Shown here: piece after piece, positions 44,413 to 52,564 of the stretch
How positions within the stretch are numbered: position 1 is the first letter of the stretch
Layout: each line of letters starts with the position of its first letter
Origin: GCA-2709075 sp038146865
GTDB lineage: Bacteria; Pseudomonadota; Alphaproteobacteria; MPNO01; UBA2964
Direction: 5' to 3'
NCBI GenBank assembly: GCA_038146865.1
Contig: JAYQSL010000005.1
Coordinates: 1 to 64,000, forward strand
Length of the DNA: 64,000 bases
Notes under the pieces: generated by a model
What the model was told of the DNA's origin: nothing
The model's input: the letters and a program-made list of their open reading frames with translations, nothing else
Databases searched by the model: none
Program-made: the position numbers and the translations under genes

Positions 44413-46237
44413 ATGTGCGGCATTGTCGGAGTCGTTGGTAAGGTTGATGCGGTTCCAAGGCTGATCGAGGGCCTCGAGAGACTCGAATATCGCGGATACG
44501 ACTCGGCTGGTATCGCGACTGTTGTCGATGGCAGCATCGAACGTCGGAGAGCCAAGGGCAGAATAAAAAATCTCTCGGAATTAATTAGCTCAGATCCAAT
44601 CGGAGGAAAAATCGGCATAGGTCATACCCGATGGGCAACTCATGGGAGACCAACTGAGGCAAATGCGCACCCTCACGGGGACGAAAATGTCGTGCTTGTT
44701 CATAACGGTATCATAGAGAATTTCGTCCAGCTCCGGGGTGAACTAGAGGAGGCCGGGATACGTTTCAAGACTGAGACGGACACCGAGGTGATCGTCCATT
44801 TGATTAGCAGAATGCTCTCGATGAGGAAAAAATAAACGAGAGGCGGTAATTGAGGCACTTAAAAGCCTTGAAGGTGCATTCGCATTAGCGATTTTGTTCG
44901 CCGGGGATGAAGAAGTTCTGTTTGTGGCACGTCGTGGTAGTCCGTTGGCTATTGGGTACGGTGAGGGCGAGATGTTCGTTGGATCAGACTCTCTTGCTCT
45001 AGCACCTTTTACCCAGCGAGTCAGTTATTTGGAGGAGGGCGATTGGGCAGAGATAAATCGAGAAGGCGCACTTATTTTCGATAGTGCAAATAACATTGTT
45101 GATAGGGAAATATCTCTGACTGCCGTTTCTGGAAGGGAAATAGGAAAGGGCAATTTTGAACATTTTATGCTCAAGGAAATATATGAGCAGCCATCGGTAA
45201 TTGGTGAAACCCTGTCTGCTTTTATCAATCCCGTGTCAAAGACAATAGAATTATCAGATCTTGAATTGCAGTTACCCAATATATCTCGTGTAACGGTTGT
45301 GGCATGTGGCACTTCTTTTTATGCCGGCTTGACCGCCAAGTATTGGATTGAACAACACGCAAAAGTCCCTGTCGAATGTGATACTGCTTCCGAATTTCGT
45401 TATCGAGAGCTTGAGATGGAACCGGGTGGACTTGCAATTTTTATTTCGCAGTCCGGTGAAACCGCTGACACTTTAGCTGCATTAAGGTACTGCAAAGAAC
45501 AGGGTCAATTTACGTTAGCCATTGTTAATGTCGGAGAAAGCACGATGGCTCGAGAAGCCGATGCATTTTTAATGACCCATGCGGGACCGGAAATTGGTGT
45601 AGCCTCCACCAAAGCTTTTGTTACTCAACTTTCGGTGCTCGCTTGCTTAACAATTTTTATCGCCCAGCAGAGAAAAAGGATTGATAAAAGTCAGGCCAAG
45701 GCCTTTTGTGACTCACTCGTAGAATTACCATCTCGCATTAATGCGGTGCTTTCTCGTGTGGATGAGTTTGGCAAACTTGCAAAATCAGTTAGTGAAGCTC
45801 GCGACGTGTTGTATTTGGGTCGAGGCTCATCATATCCTATTGCCCTAGAGGGTGCATTGAAGCTGAAAGAGATCAGTTACATTCACGCTGAGGGCTATGC
45901 GGCTGGCGAGATGAAGCATGGTCCAATAGCGTTGATTGATGAGTCAGTGCCCGTGATCGTGATCGCCCCAAATAATCAGTTGTTTGAAAAAACCGCGTCG
46001 AATACACAAGAGGTTTTGTCTAGAGGAGGGCGGGTCATTCTTTTTTCCGATGGGGAGGGGATTAAGAAATTAGGTGGATTAGTCGAAGCGGCTTTTGAAA
46101 TGCCTCACATGGATCCATTCGTAGACCCAATTTTGTATACAATACCCGTACAGCTTCTCGCTTATTACACCGCGCTTGAAAAAAATACAGATGTTGATCG
46201 GCCAAGAAATCTGGCCAAGTCGGTCACAGTCGAATGA
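44413..46237 (+). CDS. glmS: Glucosamine-6-phosphate synthase, interrupted by a one-base frameshift
   Basis: GlmS converts fructose-6-phosphate and glutamine to glucosamine-6-phosphate. The N-terminal glutaminase domain begins M-C-G-I-V-G with the catalytic Cys1 and runs to a stop at 44833-44835. The next frame continues with no gap as the rest of the glutaminase and both SIS domains (V-A-C-G-T-S-F-Y near 45300, S-Q-S-G-E-T near 45450, A-E-G-Y-A-A-G-E-M-K-H-G near 45900) up to 46237, ending in K-S-V-T-V-E. Removing one A from the six-A run at 44826-44831 restores a single frame of about 607 codons, normal for GlmS. Because the gene is usually essential, sequencing error is the simplest reading. 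Confidence 0.92.
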
Positions 46238-46344
46238 ACGACGGAGTGGGGTCTTCAGTTTATTAAAACGTGGCAATGCGGAGGAAAATCAATATAAAAT
46301 AAATCGAGAGGTCGCCATATAAGGTTCGATTAAAGAGAACGAGA

Positions 46345-47163
46345 ATGAATTTTAAACCAGCCCCCCTGCCAAATTCTGAAATAGAAAGAGCAGCAGATGT
46401 TGCATCACTGGGTGTGATGAGAGTCGATCAAACAAGCATTTATCTTGATTACGTGTCTTTGGCAGCGGAGCTTACAGATTGCCCCATGTCATTTATTAAT
46501 CTTTTGGATCAAGCCTCTCAGTGGTCGTTGTGTGGTCAAGGGCTGCCTCAACAAATTTTTGATCAATTTCGTGAAATTCCCAGGGATCAGTCGATTTGTC
46601 AGTATGCTCTTTTGAGCAAAGAGCCGACTATAATCAATGATCTGGAAAATGATCTTATTTTTTCAGAGCACCCGATCGTCACGGAAGAACCACATATACG
46701 TTTTTATGCAGGTTTCCCTCTTGTTTCAAAGAGAGGAAATGTTTTGGGGACCCTTTGTTTAATGGATTTAGAGCCGCGCCTTATTGACGAGGCGCTTATC
46801 CCGGCAATCCAAAAACTAGCGAGGCGGGTTGTCTTTCAACTAGAATTCGCGCGTGAAAAAAATCGATCTGATTTTGAATTTTTTGTCGATATTTTGGGCA
46901 CATGCAAAGAAAGTTTAGGGAACCTTTCTCTGAACGAATTATTATTTGGTTTAAAGCATACTGATGGTCAGAATTTAAAAGATCTATCCTCGGAGATATT
47001 GGAGGAGCTTGTCCGATTGGGATTTGTAAAATTTTCTAATGGTGATCCCGGTCTTTGCGATGAATTTCTCTCGGTGCGAGATAAGTTTATGAATCGTTTA
47101 GAACCTAGAAAGGTTTTTAAAGTAGATAATGATTATATCGACAGTATTTTTTCTAAGAGCTAG
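46345..47163 (+). CDS. GAF-domain protein
   Basis: A 272-residue cytoplasmic protein. A GAF sensory domain covers about residues 20-175, with I-N-L-L-D, S-I-C-Q-Y-A and F-Y-A-G-F-P-L followed by G-T-L-C-L-M-D, the standard motif set. The C-terminal 95 residues are mostly helical and not recognised. There is no kinase, cyclase or DNA-binding domain, so it may act by protein interaction. A small unknown gene begins eight bases after its stop and is probably its partner. Confidence 0.82.
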   Translation: MNFKPAPLPNSEIERAADVASLGVMRVDQTSIYLDYVSLAAELTDCPMSFINLLDQASQWSLCGQGLPQQIFDQFREIPRDQSICQYALLSKEPTIINDLENDLIFSEHPIVTEEPHIRFYAGFPLVSKRGNVLGTLCLMDLEPRLIDEALIPAIQKLARRVVFQLEFAREKNRSDFEFFVDILGTCKESLGNLSLNELLFGLKHTDGQNLKDLSSEILEELVRLGFVKFSNGDPGLCDEFLSVRDKFMNRLEPRKVFKVDNDYIDSIFSKS

Positions 47164-47171
47164 GAAAGACT

Positions 47172-47483
47172 ATGCTATCCTATGTCGTTGATTTAAAATT
47201 CCAAAAGTTTGACCACGCTAAAATTGCCAACACGTATATCAATAGTTCACTCAACGATTTTTTGTCGATCGACGGAATAACAGGCATAAACACTTTTATC
47301 GGTCAGAGTGGTGAGATAACCACCACAGTAAAATTTGAGGATAAGGCAACCCTAGCTTTAATCGAGAATAAAGTTGAAGAGACGCTAAATACCTTGAAGG
47401 CAACAATGATGTTCCAATCAAGGACATTCTTTAGTGTTTGTTCTTATCAATACGAAAAAGAGGGTATTACGACTGAACTCTGA
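47172..47483 (+). CDS. Hypothetical protein, linked to the GAF protein gene
   Basis: A 103-residue soluble protein with no recognised domain. It begins M-L-S-Y-V-V-D-L-K-F and alternates beta-like and helical stretches, somewhat like a small ferredoxin-like or ABM-like fold, but this is a guess. AGGAAAG lies just before the ATG, and the gene starts eight bases after the GAF gene, so translation together with it is likely. Confidence 0.65.
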   Translation: MLSYVVDLKFQKFDHAKIANTYINSSLNDFLSIDGITGINTFIGQSGEITTTVKFEDKATLALIENKVEETLNTLKATMMFQSRTFFSVCSYQYEKEGITTEL

Positions 47484-47767
47484 CTCCGCGTTACACTAAC
47501 AATACGCTAGGGGTTTGCGGATCCAGCCATTTTTATTAGATATGCATCGCTTACGAGAAGTTGGCGATAAGCTCGAAACGAAATCTTTTTGATTTCCAGA
47601 CCTCTGGTTTGCAAGAAACAAGAGGATCGGTGATAGGATGTTCAAATAGGTGTATTTGGATGTCTGTGTCGATCGCATATTCAAAAACAAGGAGCTTATT
47701 AAGCTAGGAGTGCAAGTTTTCCCTAATACGATCAGAGTATTTGTGGGTCTTTAGGAACGAGTGTGGG

Positions 47768-48142
47768 ATGCCTGAAATACAAAAAAATGTCTTGGGAACA
47801 GATTTAGAAGTTTGCGGAACTAATCCGATGACGGGATTTTTTCGAGATGGATGCTGCAATACGGACTCTAATGATCTTGGAACTCACACTGTTTGTGCAA
47901 TTGTTGATACTAAGTTCCTTGAATTCTCCAGGAGTAGGGGAAACGATCTTATGACGCCTCGACCCGAAATCGGCTTTGAGGGATTGAAAGATGGGGATTG
48001 CTGGTGCTTGTGTGCACTTCGTTGGGAAGAGGCGCGGCTTGCTGGATTTGCTCCGAGGGTTAAACTTGCTGCAACCAACCAAAAAACTCTAAAGCATGTC
48101 AGTTTGGATCATCTAAAGGAATATCAAATTGATCTCAACTAA
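47768..48142 (+). CDS. DUF2237 family protein
   Basis: A protein of about 124 residues in the DUF2237 family. The family core is clear: N-V-L-G-T-D-L-E, T-G-F-F-R-D-G-C-C-N-T, F-S-R-S-R-G-N-D-L-x-T-P-R-P, and G-D-x-W-C-L-C-A-L-R-W-E-E. The conserved Cys pairs suggest metal binding or redox chemistry, but the function is not known. The frame extends nine codons upstream; the ATG at 47768 fits the family start best. Confidence 0.85.
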   Translation: MPEIQKNVLGTDLEVCGTNPMTGFFRDGCCNTDSNDLGTHTVCAIVDTKFLEFSRSRGNDLMTPRPEIGFEGLKDGDCWCLCALRWEEARLAGFAPRVKLAATNQKTLKHVSLDHLKEYQIDLN

Positions 48143-48279
48143 TCATAGTGGGAGAAATCAAAAGTTCCTCATCCTTTAATCAAGCAGGGCAGAATTTTGT
48201 TGATTTTAAATGCTCAGATTAGCTTGCCGATAGTCCCGCCTAAAGCCTTACCCAAAACGATATCATTATTGGTTTTTTA

Positions 48280-49131
48280 ATGGGTTTAGTTACAGAGATT
48301 TTTCTCCCGGCAGCCCTAGCCTTCATAATGTTTTCTCTTGGTCTAGGCCTCCGCCTGAATGATTTTACGAGAGTATTAAAATTTCCTCGAGATTTTTTAA
48401 TCGGCATAATTTTGCAAATGGTCATTTTGCCCTTGTTTGCTTTTAGCCTGGTTTACTTCTGGGAAACAGATCCGGAGTTAGCTATAGGATTAATGATTAT
48501 TGCTGCCGCGCCTGGCGGCGCGACGTCAAATCTCCTTACCGCCTTTGCAAAAGGCGATGTTGCTTTGTCTATATCTTTGACCGCTACCGCTAGTTTGCTG
48601 TCCATCATAACGATCCCTGCGATTGTTGTTTTTTCCCATGATTATTTTATGGGCAAACAATTAGGAGAGATTTCTGTCCTAAGAACGGCGCTTGGCATTT
48701 TTGTGATCGTCACAGTGCCTGCTACCGCGGGATTGTTGACAAAAGCTTTTGCCAGTGAATTTTCTGCTAAAATTGAGAACAAGGCCAAATCGCTCTCGTC
48801 AATTCTTTTTTCTGTTATTTTGATGGGCGCGATTTTCCAAGAACGGTCAAATATAGTCGATTATTTTTCTCAAGCAGGCCTTCTAACAGTCAGCTTAAAT
48901 GTTGGCATGATGTTTCTAGCTTTCTGGTCCGCAAAAATTTTTGGCTCAAGTAAGAGGCAGCAAACGGCTATCTCAATTGAGTGCGGATTGCAGAACGGGA
49001 CATTGGCCATCACCTTATCGATCTTATTCTTTGGTGGGGGAACAACGCTCATTCCAGCGGCGATATATAGCCTGTTGATGTTTATCTCAGCATTTCTTTT
49101 TATCTTTTACGTAAGATATGTCAGGGCCTGA
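48280..49131 (+). CDS. Bile acid:sodium symporter (BASS) family transporter
   Basis: A 283-residue inner-membrane protein with about nine or ten hydrophobic segments. The BASS/SBF signature is present: L-G-L-x-L near the N-terminus, A-P-G-G-A-T-S-N near residue 77 for the Na+ site, and E-C-G-L-Q-N-G near residue 230. Bacterial members carry organic acids such as pantoate, pyruvate or sulfonates; the ligand here is unknown. No co-transcribed enzyme gives a hint. Confidence 0.9.
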   Translation: MGLVTEIFLPAALAFIMFSLGLGLRLNDFTRVLKFPRDFLIGIILQMVILPLFAFSLVYFWETDPELAIGLMIIAAAPGGATSNLLTAFAKGDVALSISLTATASLLSIITIPAIVVFSHDYFMGKQLGEISVLRTALGIFVIVTVPATAGLLTKAFASEFSAKIENKAKSLSSILFSVILMGAIFQERSNIVDYFSQAGLLTVSLNVGMMFLAFWSAKIFGSSKRQQTAISIECGLQNGTLAITLSILFFGGGTTLIPAAIYSLLMFISAFLFIFYVRYVRA

Positions 49132-49586
49132 AGCCACGAGAGTTAACATTGAACTGCGGCTTTTCGGGGACCTTGAGGAGACCGCTCCCGTTTTGGGGGT
49201 GCTGCGGGGACGGTATCCGCCGGCTTAAATAGAAAAAATCACGTCTTGATTCACAAACTTAAAACAAAACTGTTGTTTTAGCTAAAATCCTTTTTTTTTT
49301 TTGTTGACGATTGGTTCATCCCAAGGTGCACCCAAGAAATATTAAAAAATCTAAAATACTAAACATGAAAACGATCAATGCTCTATTGATTGATCATGCT
49401 TATCCGTCAGTTAATCATCCGCCGAGCATAAAGAGGTTAAAAAATGAACCTGAGGGCTTGTGTGAGAAACGTTGTACTTACGGAGGCCTCTTATATTTAC
49501 TGCAATTTTAACGTTGTCAGCATTATTTGGCATGAAATATGCAAGAAGAACCTATAGATGTAACTATTCAAGGATCGGTCTGTTAA
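49132..49586. other. 455-base intergenic region upstream of the flagellar operon
   Basis: This holds a ten-T run near 49300, an inverted repeat GATCAAT (49373-49379)/ATTGATC (49389-49395), and at its right end a sigma-54-like promoter. A 66-codon frame inside it has no supporting signal. The size and position fit an upstream activation region for flagellar transcription. Confidence 0.45.
49527..49543 (+). promoter_or_regulatory. Sigma-54-like promoter upstream of flgG
   Basis: TTGGCATGAAATATGCA matches the -24/-12 pattern (TGGCA, five bases, then the TTGCA-like element ATGCA). It ends 43 bases before the flgG start, leaving a normal leader. Sigma-54 control of rod, ring and hook genes is known in Caulobacter and other alphaproteobacteria. 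One mismatch exists in each element. Confidence 0.6.
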
Positions 49587-50375
49587 ATGTCAAACGCAGC
49601 AATGCACGTCGCTAAAACCGGGGTTGAAGCGCAACAGCTAAAAATGCAGGTAATCGCAAATAACTTGGCCAATGTGAACACCACAGGTTTCAAAAAAGAT
49701 CGGGTTAATTTCGAAACGTTGGTCTACCAGGTTAAGAAATTGGCGGGAGCGCAAACCTCTGAGGGGACCGAGGCGACGAGTGGTCTCAATGTTGGGACCG
49801 GTGTGCGTGTTGTTTCTACGGAAAAGATGTTTTCTCAGGGTGCCATCTCTTCAACTGATAATGCCTTAGATTTAGCAATCTCAGGTGGTGGGTTTTTCCA
49901 GATTATTTTGCCAGATGGACAATTTGGATATTCCAGAGATGGGTCATTTTCTCGAAATGGAGACGGGGTTCTATGCACCGCGGATGGGTTTGTACTACAG
50001 CCACAAATTACTATACCACCAAATGTTACGAATATATCTATAGGTGGCAATGGTGCGGTTACTGTTAATTTGCCAGGCCAAAATGCCCCCACAAATGTCG
50101 GACAAATTCAATTAGCGACATTCATCAACCCCACTGGACTTGCTCCAGTAGGCAGCAACTTTCTCAAAGAAACAAATGTAAGTGGAGCGGCTACCTTAAA
50201 CAATCCAATGGAAAATGGATCAGGGAAATTAATTCAGGGATCTTTAGAGAACTCCAACGTCAAAGTCGTTCAGGAGCTTGTAAATATGATCGAGACTCAG
50301 AGGGCTTACGAGGTCAGTTCAAAGGCCATAACAGCAACCGATGAAATGTTAAGGTATATCAATCAGAATTTGTAA
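49587..50375 (+). CDS. flgG: Flagellar basal-body distal rod protein FlgG
   Basis: A 262-residue axial protein of the distal rod, exported by the flagellar type III system. The N-terminal Q-V-I-A-N-N-L-A-N-V-N-T-T-G-F-K motif (about residues 26-41) and the A-I-S-G-G-G-F-F segment are typical of the FlgE/F/G family. The C-terminal E-L-V-N-M-I-E-T-Q-R-A-Y-E-V is specific to FlgG. It is the first gene of the flgGHIJKL run, behind the sigma-54-like promoter. flgH follows one base after its stop. Confidence 0.95.
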   Translation: MSNAAMHVAKTGVEAQQLKMQVIANNLANVNTTGFKKDRVNFETLVYQVKKLAGAQTSEGTEATSGLNVGTGVRVVSTEKMFSQGAISSTDNALDLAISGGGFFQIILPDGQFGYSRDGSFSRNGDGVLCTADGFVLQPQITIPPNVTNISIGGNGAVTVNLPGQNAPTNVGQIQLATFINPTGLAPVGSNFLKETNVSGAATLNNPMENGSGKLIQGSLENSNVKVVQELVNMIETQRAYEVSSKAITATDEMLRYINQNL

Positions 50376-50376
50376 A

Positions 50377-51114
50377 ATGGGTATTTCTCTCTACAAAAAT
50401 CGGTCGTTGGTACTTTTTGCACTCTCATTATGCTTGGCTTCTTGCAGCTCCTATGTTGAAAAGCAGGCTGGAAAGAAATTTGAGCCCAAAATTGATCATC
50501 TTCTTTTATCAGCTACTCCTAGTCCTAAAGGCCAAAAATTACCCACAGGAGCGATTTTTTCTGGTCAATCTCAGAAGACCGGACTTTTGGTCGGCACTGG
50601 CGCCCAGTTATATAAGGTCGGAGATATTATACGTGTTAAGCTGAATGAGGCTAATTCAGCGACAAAAAACCAAACCTCCACATCAGCTAGAAAATCTAGT
50701 TTGGCTTCAGATATCCCCACTATGTCGGCAGAGGGAAACTCGGCTGCAAGTATTCCCTCTTTTATTCGAAAAGGAGCACGCACTTTAAACCTCTTTAACG
50801 GTATGACCGGGGATCGGTCGTTTGAGGGTTCTGGCACTTCTGAGCTGGCAAATACACTGTCTGGGGAATTGGCGACCATCATTGTGAAACGTTTCGAGAA
50901 CGGTAACCTTAAATTAGTCGGTCAGAAGAAACTGACCTTATCCTCGGGAACTGAGTATATGCGGGTCGTTGGGATAGCGAGACCAGAATTTATTGATCAA
51001 GATAACGTGATTGACTCTAAATATCTTGCTAATGCGAGTATCTATTATGTTGATGAAAGCGCGGCAAAGAAAGGTTGGCTAACGGAGATCATAGATGAAT
51101 TTTCTCCGATTTAA
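50377..51114 (+). CDS. flgH: Flagellar L-ring protein precursor FlgH
   Basis: A 245-residue outer-membrane lipoprotein that forms the L-ring. A lipoprotein signal with L-A-S-C lipobox places the acylated Cys at about residue 23. The core has G-D-I-I-R-V-K-L, F-E-G-S-G-T-S and the C-terminal R-P-E-F-I-D-Q-D-N family blocks. It overlaps flgI by 20 bases. The periplasmic P-ring chaperone gene flgA, often next to flgG and flgH, is not here. Confidence 0.95.
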   Translation: MGISLYKNRSLVLFALSLCLASCSSYVEKQAGKKFEPKIDHLLLSATPSPKGQKLPTGAIFSGQSQKTGLLVGTGAQLYKVGDIIRVKLNEANSATKNQTSTSARKSSLASDIPTMSAEGNSAASIPSFIRKGARTLNLFNGMTGDRSFEGSGTSELANTLSGELATIIVKRFENGNLKLVGQKKLTLSSGTEYMRVVGIARPEFIDQDNVIDSKYLANASIYYVDESAAKKGWLTEIIDEFSPI

Positions 51115-52240
51115 ATTTTTTATAAGATCTCTAATAATCGTTTTTTGTTCCATCTTTTTGTCCATCAGCTCCTTTGCTGAGAGGATCAAAGATGTTGCCG
51201 GGGTAGCTGGTGTTCGCTCAAATCAATTAGTGGGTTTTGGTTTAGTGACAGGCCTCACCGGGACTGGGGACGGCGATATAAACCTTACAAAGCAGGCCTT
51301 GAGATCAGTTATTTCAAGATTCGGTATTCAAGCAAATTTAGATGATATCGATGCAAAAAATATAGCTGCGGTAACCATTACAGCGGAGCTGCCACCTTTC
51401 ATAAAACCAGGGCAAACCATAGACGTTGTCGTCTCTGCACTCGGGCCCGCCGAGTCTCTAAAAGGTGGCACCTTACTGATGTCTGCGCTTAGAGGCGCTG
51501 ATGGAGAAACCTACGCGGTAGCGCAGGGGAACTTGGCAGTTGGTGGTTTGGGTGTGAGCGGAGATGATGGTTCGTCACTGATTGTCAACGTACCAACCGT
51601 AGGCCGCATACCTCGGGGAGCGACAGTCGAAAGGCGCGTGGAGACCCCCTTTCTGACAGCTAAAAACTTAATTCTTAATCTGCATTCCGGGGATTTCACG
51701 GTTGCAAATAAGGTTGCACGCGCGATAAATGCTCGCCTAGGTCAAGGCGTAGCCGTTCCTATTGATGCGACGTCGATCCGAGTAACGGCCCCCAAAGACC
51801 CCAGCCAACGAGTTTCATTCACCAGCCTGATAGAAGAAATACCACTGCCCGCGACTATCCCTCCAGCTAAGGTGATCATAAATTCAAGGACAGGAACGGT
51901 CGTTATTGGCGGGAATGTGAGAATCACGCCTGCTGCGGTTACGCATGGAAACTTGACCGTTAAGATAGATGAAAAGCCAGAGGTTACTCCAACAGGTGCC
52001 ACAACGACTACGGCAGAGGGAACGGTCGTGAATACACCTGGCCCCGCAATCGCCACACCCCGTTCTAAAATTGAGGCCGACGAAGAGCCCGTTAGAGCTT
52101 TCGTGTTTAATCGCACTGTCGAACTTAACGAAATCGTTCAAGCGATAAACGATATTGGCGCAAAGCCGAGTGACTTGGTCGCGATACTCGAAGCGCTGAA
52201 GGCGGCTGGAGCTCTTAAGGCAGAATTAATAATCATTTAA
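51095..52240 (+). CDS. flgI: Flagellar P-ring protein FlgI
   Basis: A 381-residue periplasmic P-ring subunit. A Sec signal peptide (about residues 1-28, ending S-S-F-A) precedes E-R-I-K-D-V-A-G-V. Typical blocks follow: N-Q-L-V-G-F-G-L-V-T-G-L-T-G-T-G-D, P-P-F-I-K-P-G-Q-T-I-D-V, and the C-terminal D-L-V-A-I-L-E-A-L-K-A-A-G-A-L. The start codon lies inside flgH, indicating coupled translation. A Thr/Pro/Val-rich insert lies near residues 290-325. Confidence 0.96.
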   Translation: MNFLRFKFFIRSLIIVFCSIFLSISSFAERIKDVAGVAGVRSNQLVGFGLVTGLTGTGDGDINLTKQALRSVISRFGIQANLDDIDAKNIAAVTITAELPPFIKPGQTIDVVVSALGPAESLKGGTLLMSALRGADGETYAVAQGNLAVGGLGVSGDDGSSLIVNVPTVGRIPRGATVERRVETPFLTAKNLILNLHSGDFTVANKVARAINARLGQGVAVPIDATSIRVTAPKDPSQRVSFTSLIEEIPLPATIPPAKVIINSRTGTVVIGGNVRITPAAVTHGNLTVKIDEKPEVTPTGATTTTAEGTVVNTPGPAIATPRSKIEADEEPVRAFVFNRTVELNEIVQAINDIGAKPSDLVAILEALKAAGALKAELIII

Positions 52241-52252
52241 AAGTGAAAGAAA

Positions 52253-52549
52253 ATGGAAAAAATCAATAATAACTTGACCGTTAAGACGCCGCTCTCTGTT
52301 AGCCAGAAAGTAGACTTTCAGCGACAGAAAGACCTGGCTGCCCTAAGGCAAGTCGCGGAGACTTTTGAGTCTTATTTTTATGAGTTGGTCCTTAAAACAT
52401 CTCGTCAAGCAAAGCTCTCTGAGGGGCTTACAAATGAAAATAAGGTATTTGGTGAGATGTTGGATAGAAATTTTTCGGAACTAATTTCGCAAAGGAACAG
52501 CTCTGAAATTTCAAGATCTATCATCAACCAGTTTAAGAAATACATTTAA
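52253..52549 (+). CDS. flgJ: Rod-binding protein (FlgJ N-terminal domain only)
   Basis: A 98-residue protein corresponding to the rod-capping domain of FlgJ, with the typical V-A-E-T-F-E-S-Y-F-Y-E-L-V-L-K stretch. The C-terminal muramidase domain found in enterobacterial FlgJ is missing. A separate lytic transglycosylase gene lies downstream in the same operon (58051-58539) and probably supplies this activity. It starts 12 bases after flgI. Confidence 0.9.
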   Translation: MEKINNNLTVKTPLSVSQKVDFQRQKDLAALRQVAETFESYFYELVLKTSRQAKLSEGLTNENKVFGEMLDRNFSELISQRNSSEISRSIINQFKKYI

Positions 52550-52564
52550 ACTTATTAATCGAAT

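Noticed and set aside
49311..49511. 66-codon plus-strand frame in the gap before flgG
   Set aside because: No Shine-Dalgarno, no family resemblance, and it lies in what looks like a regulatory region.
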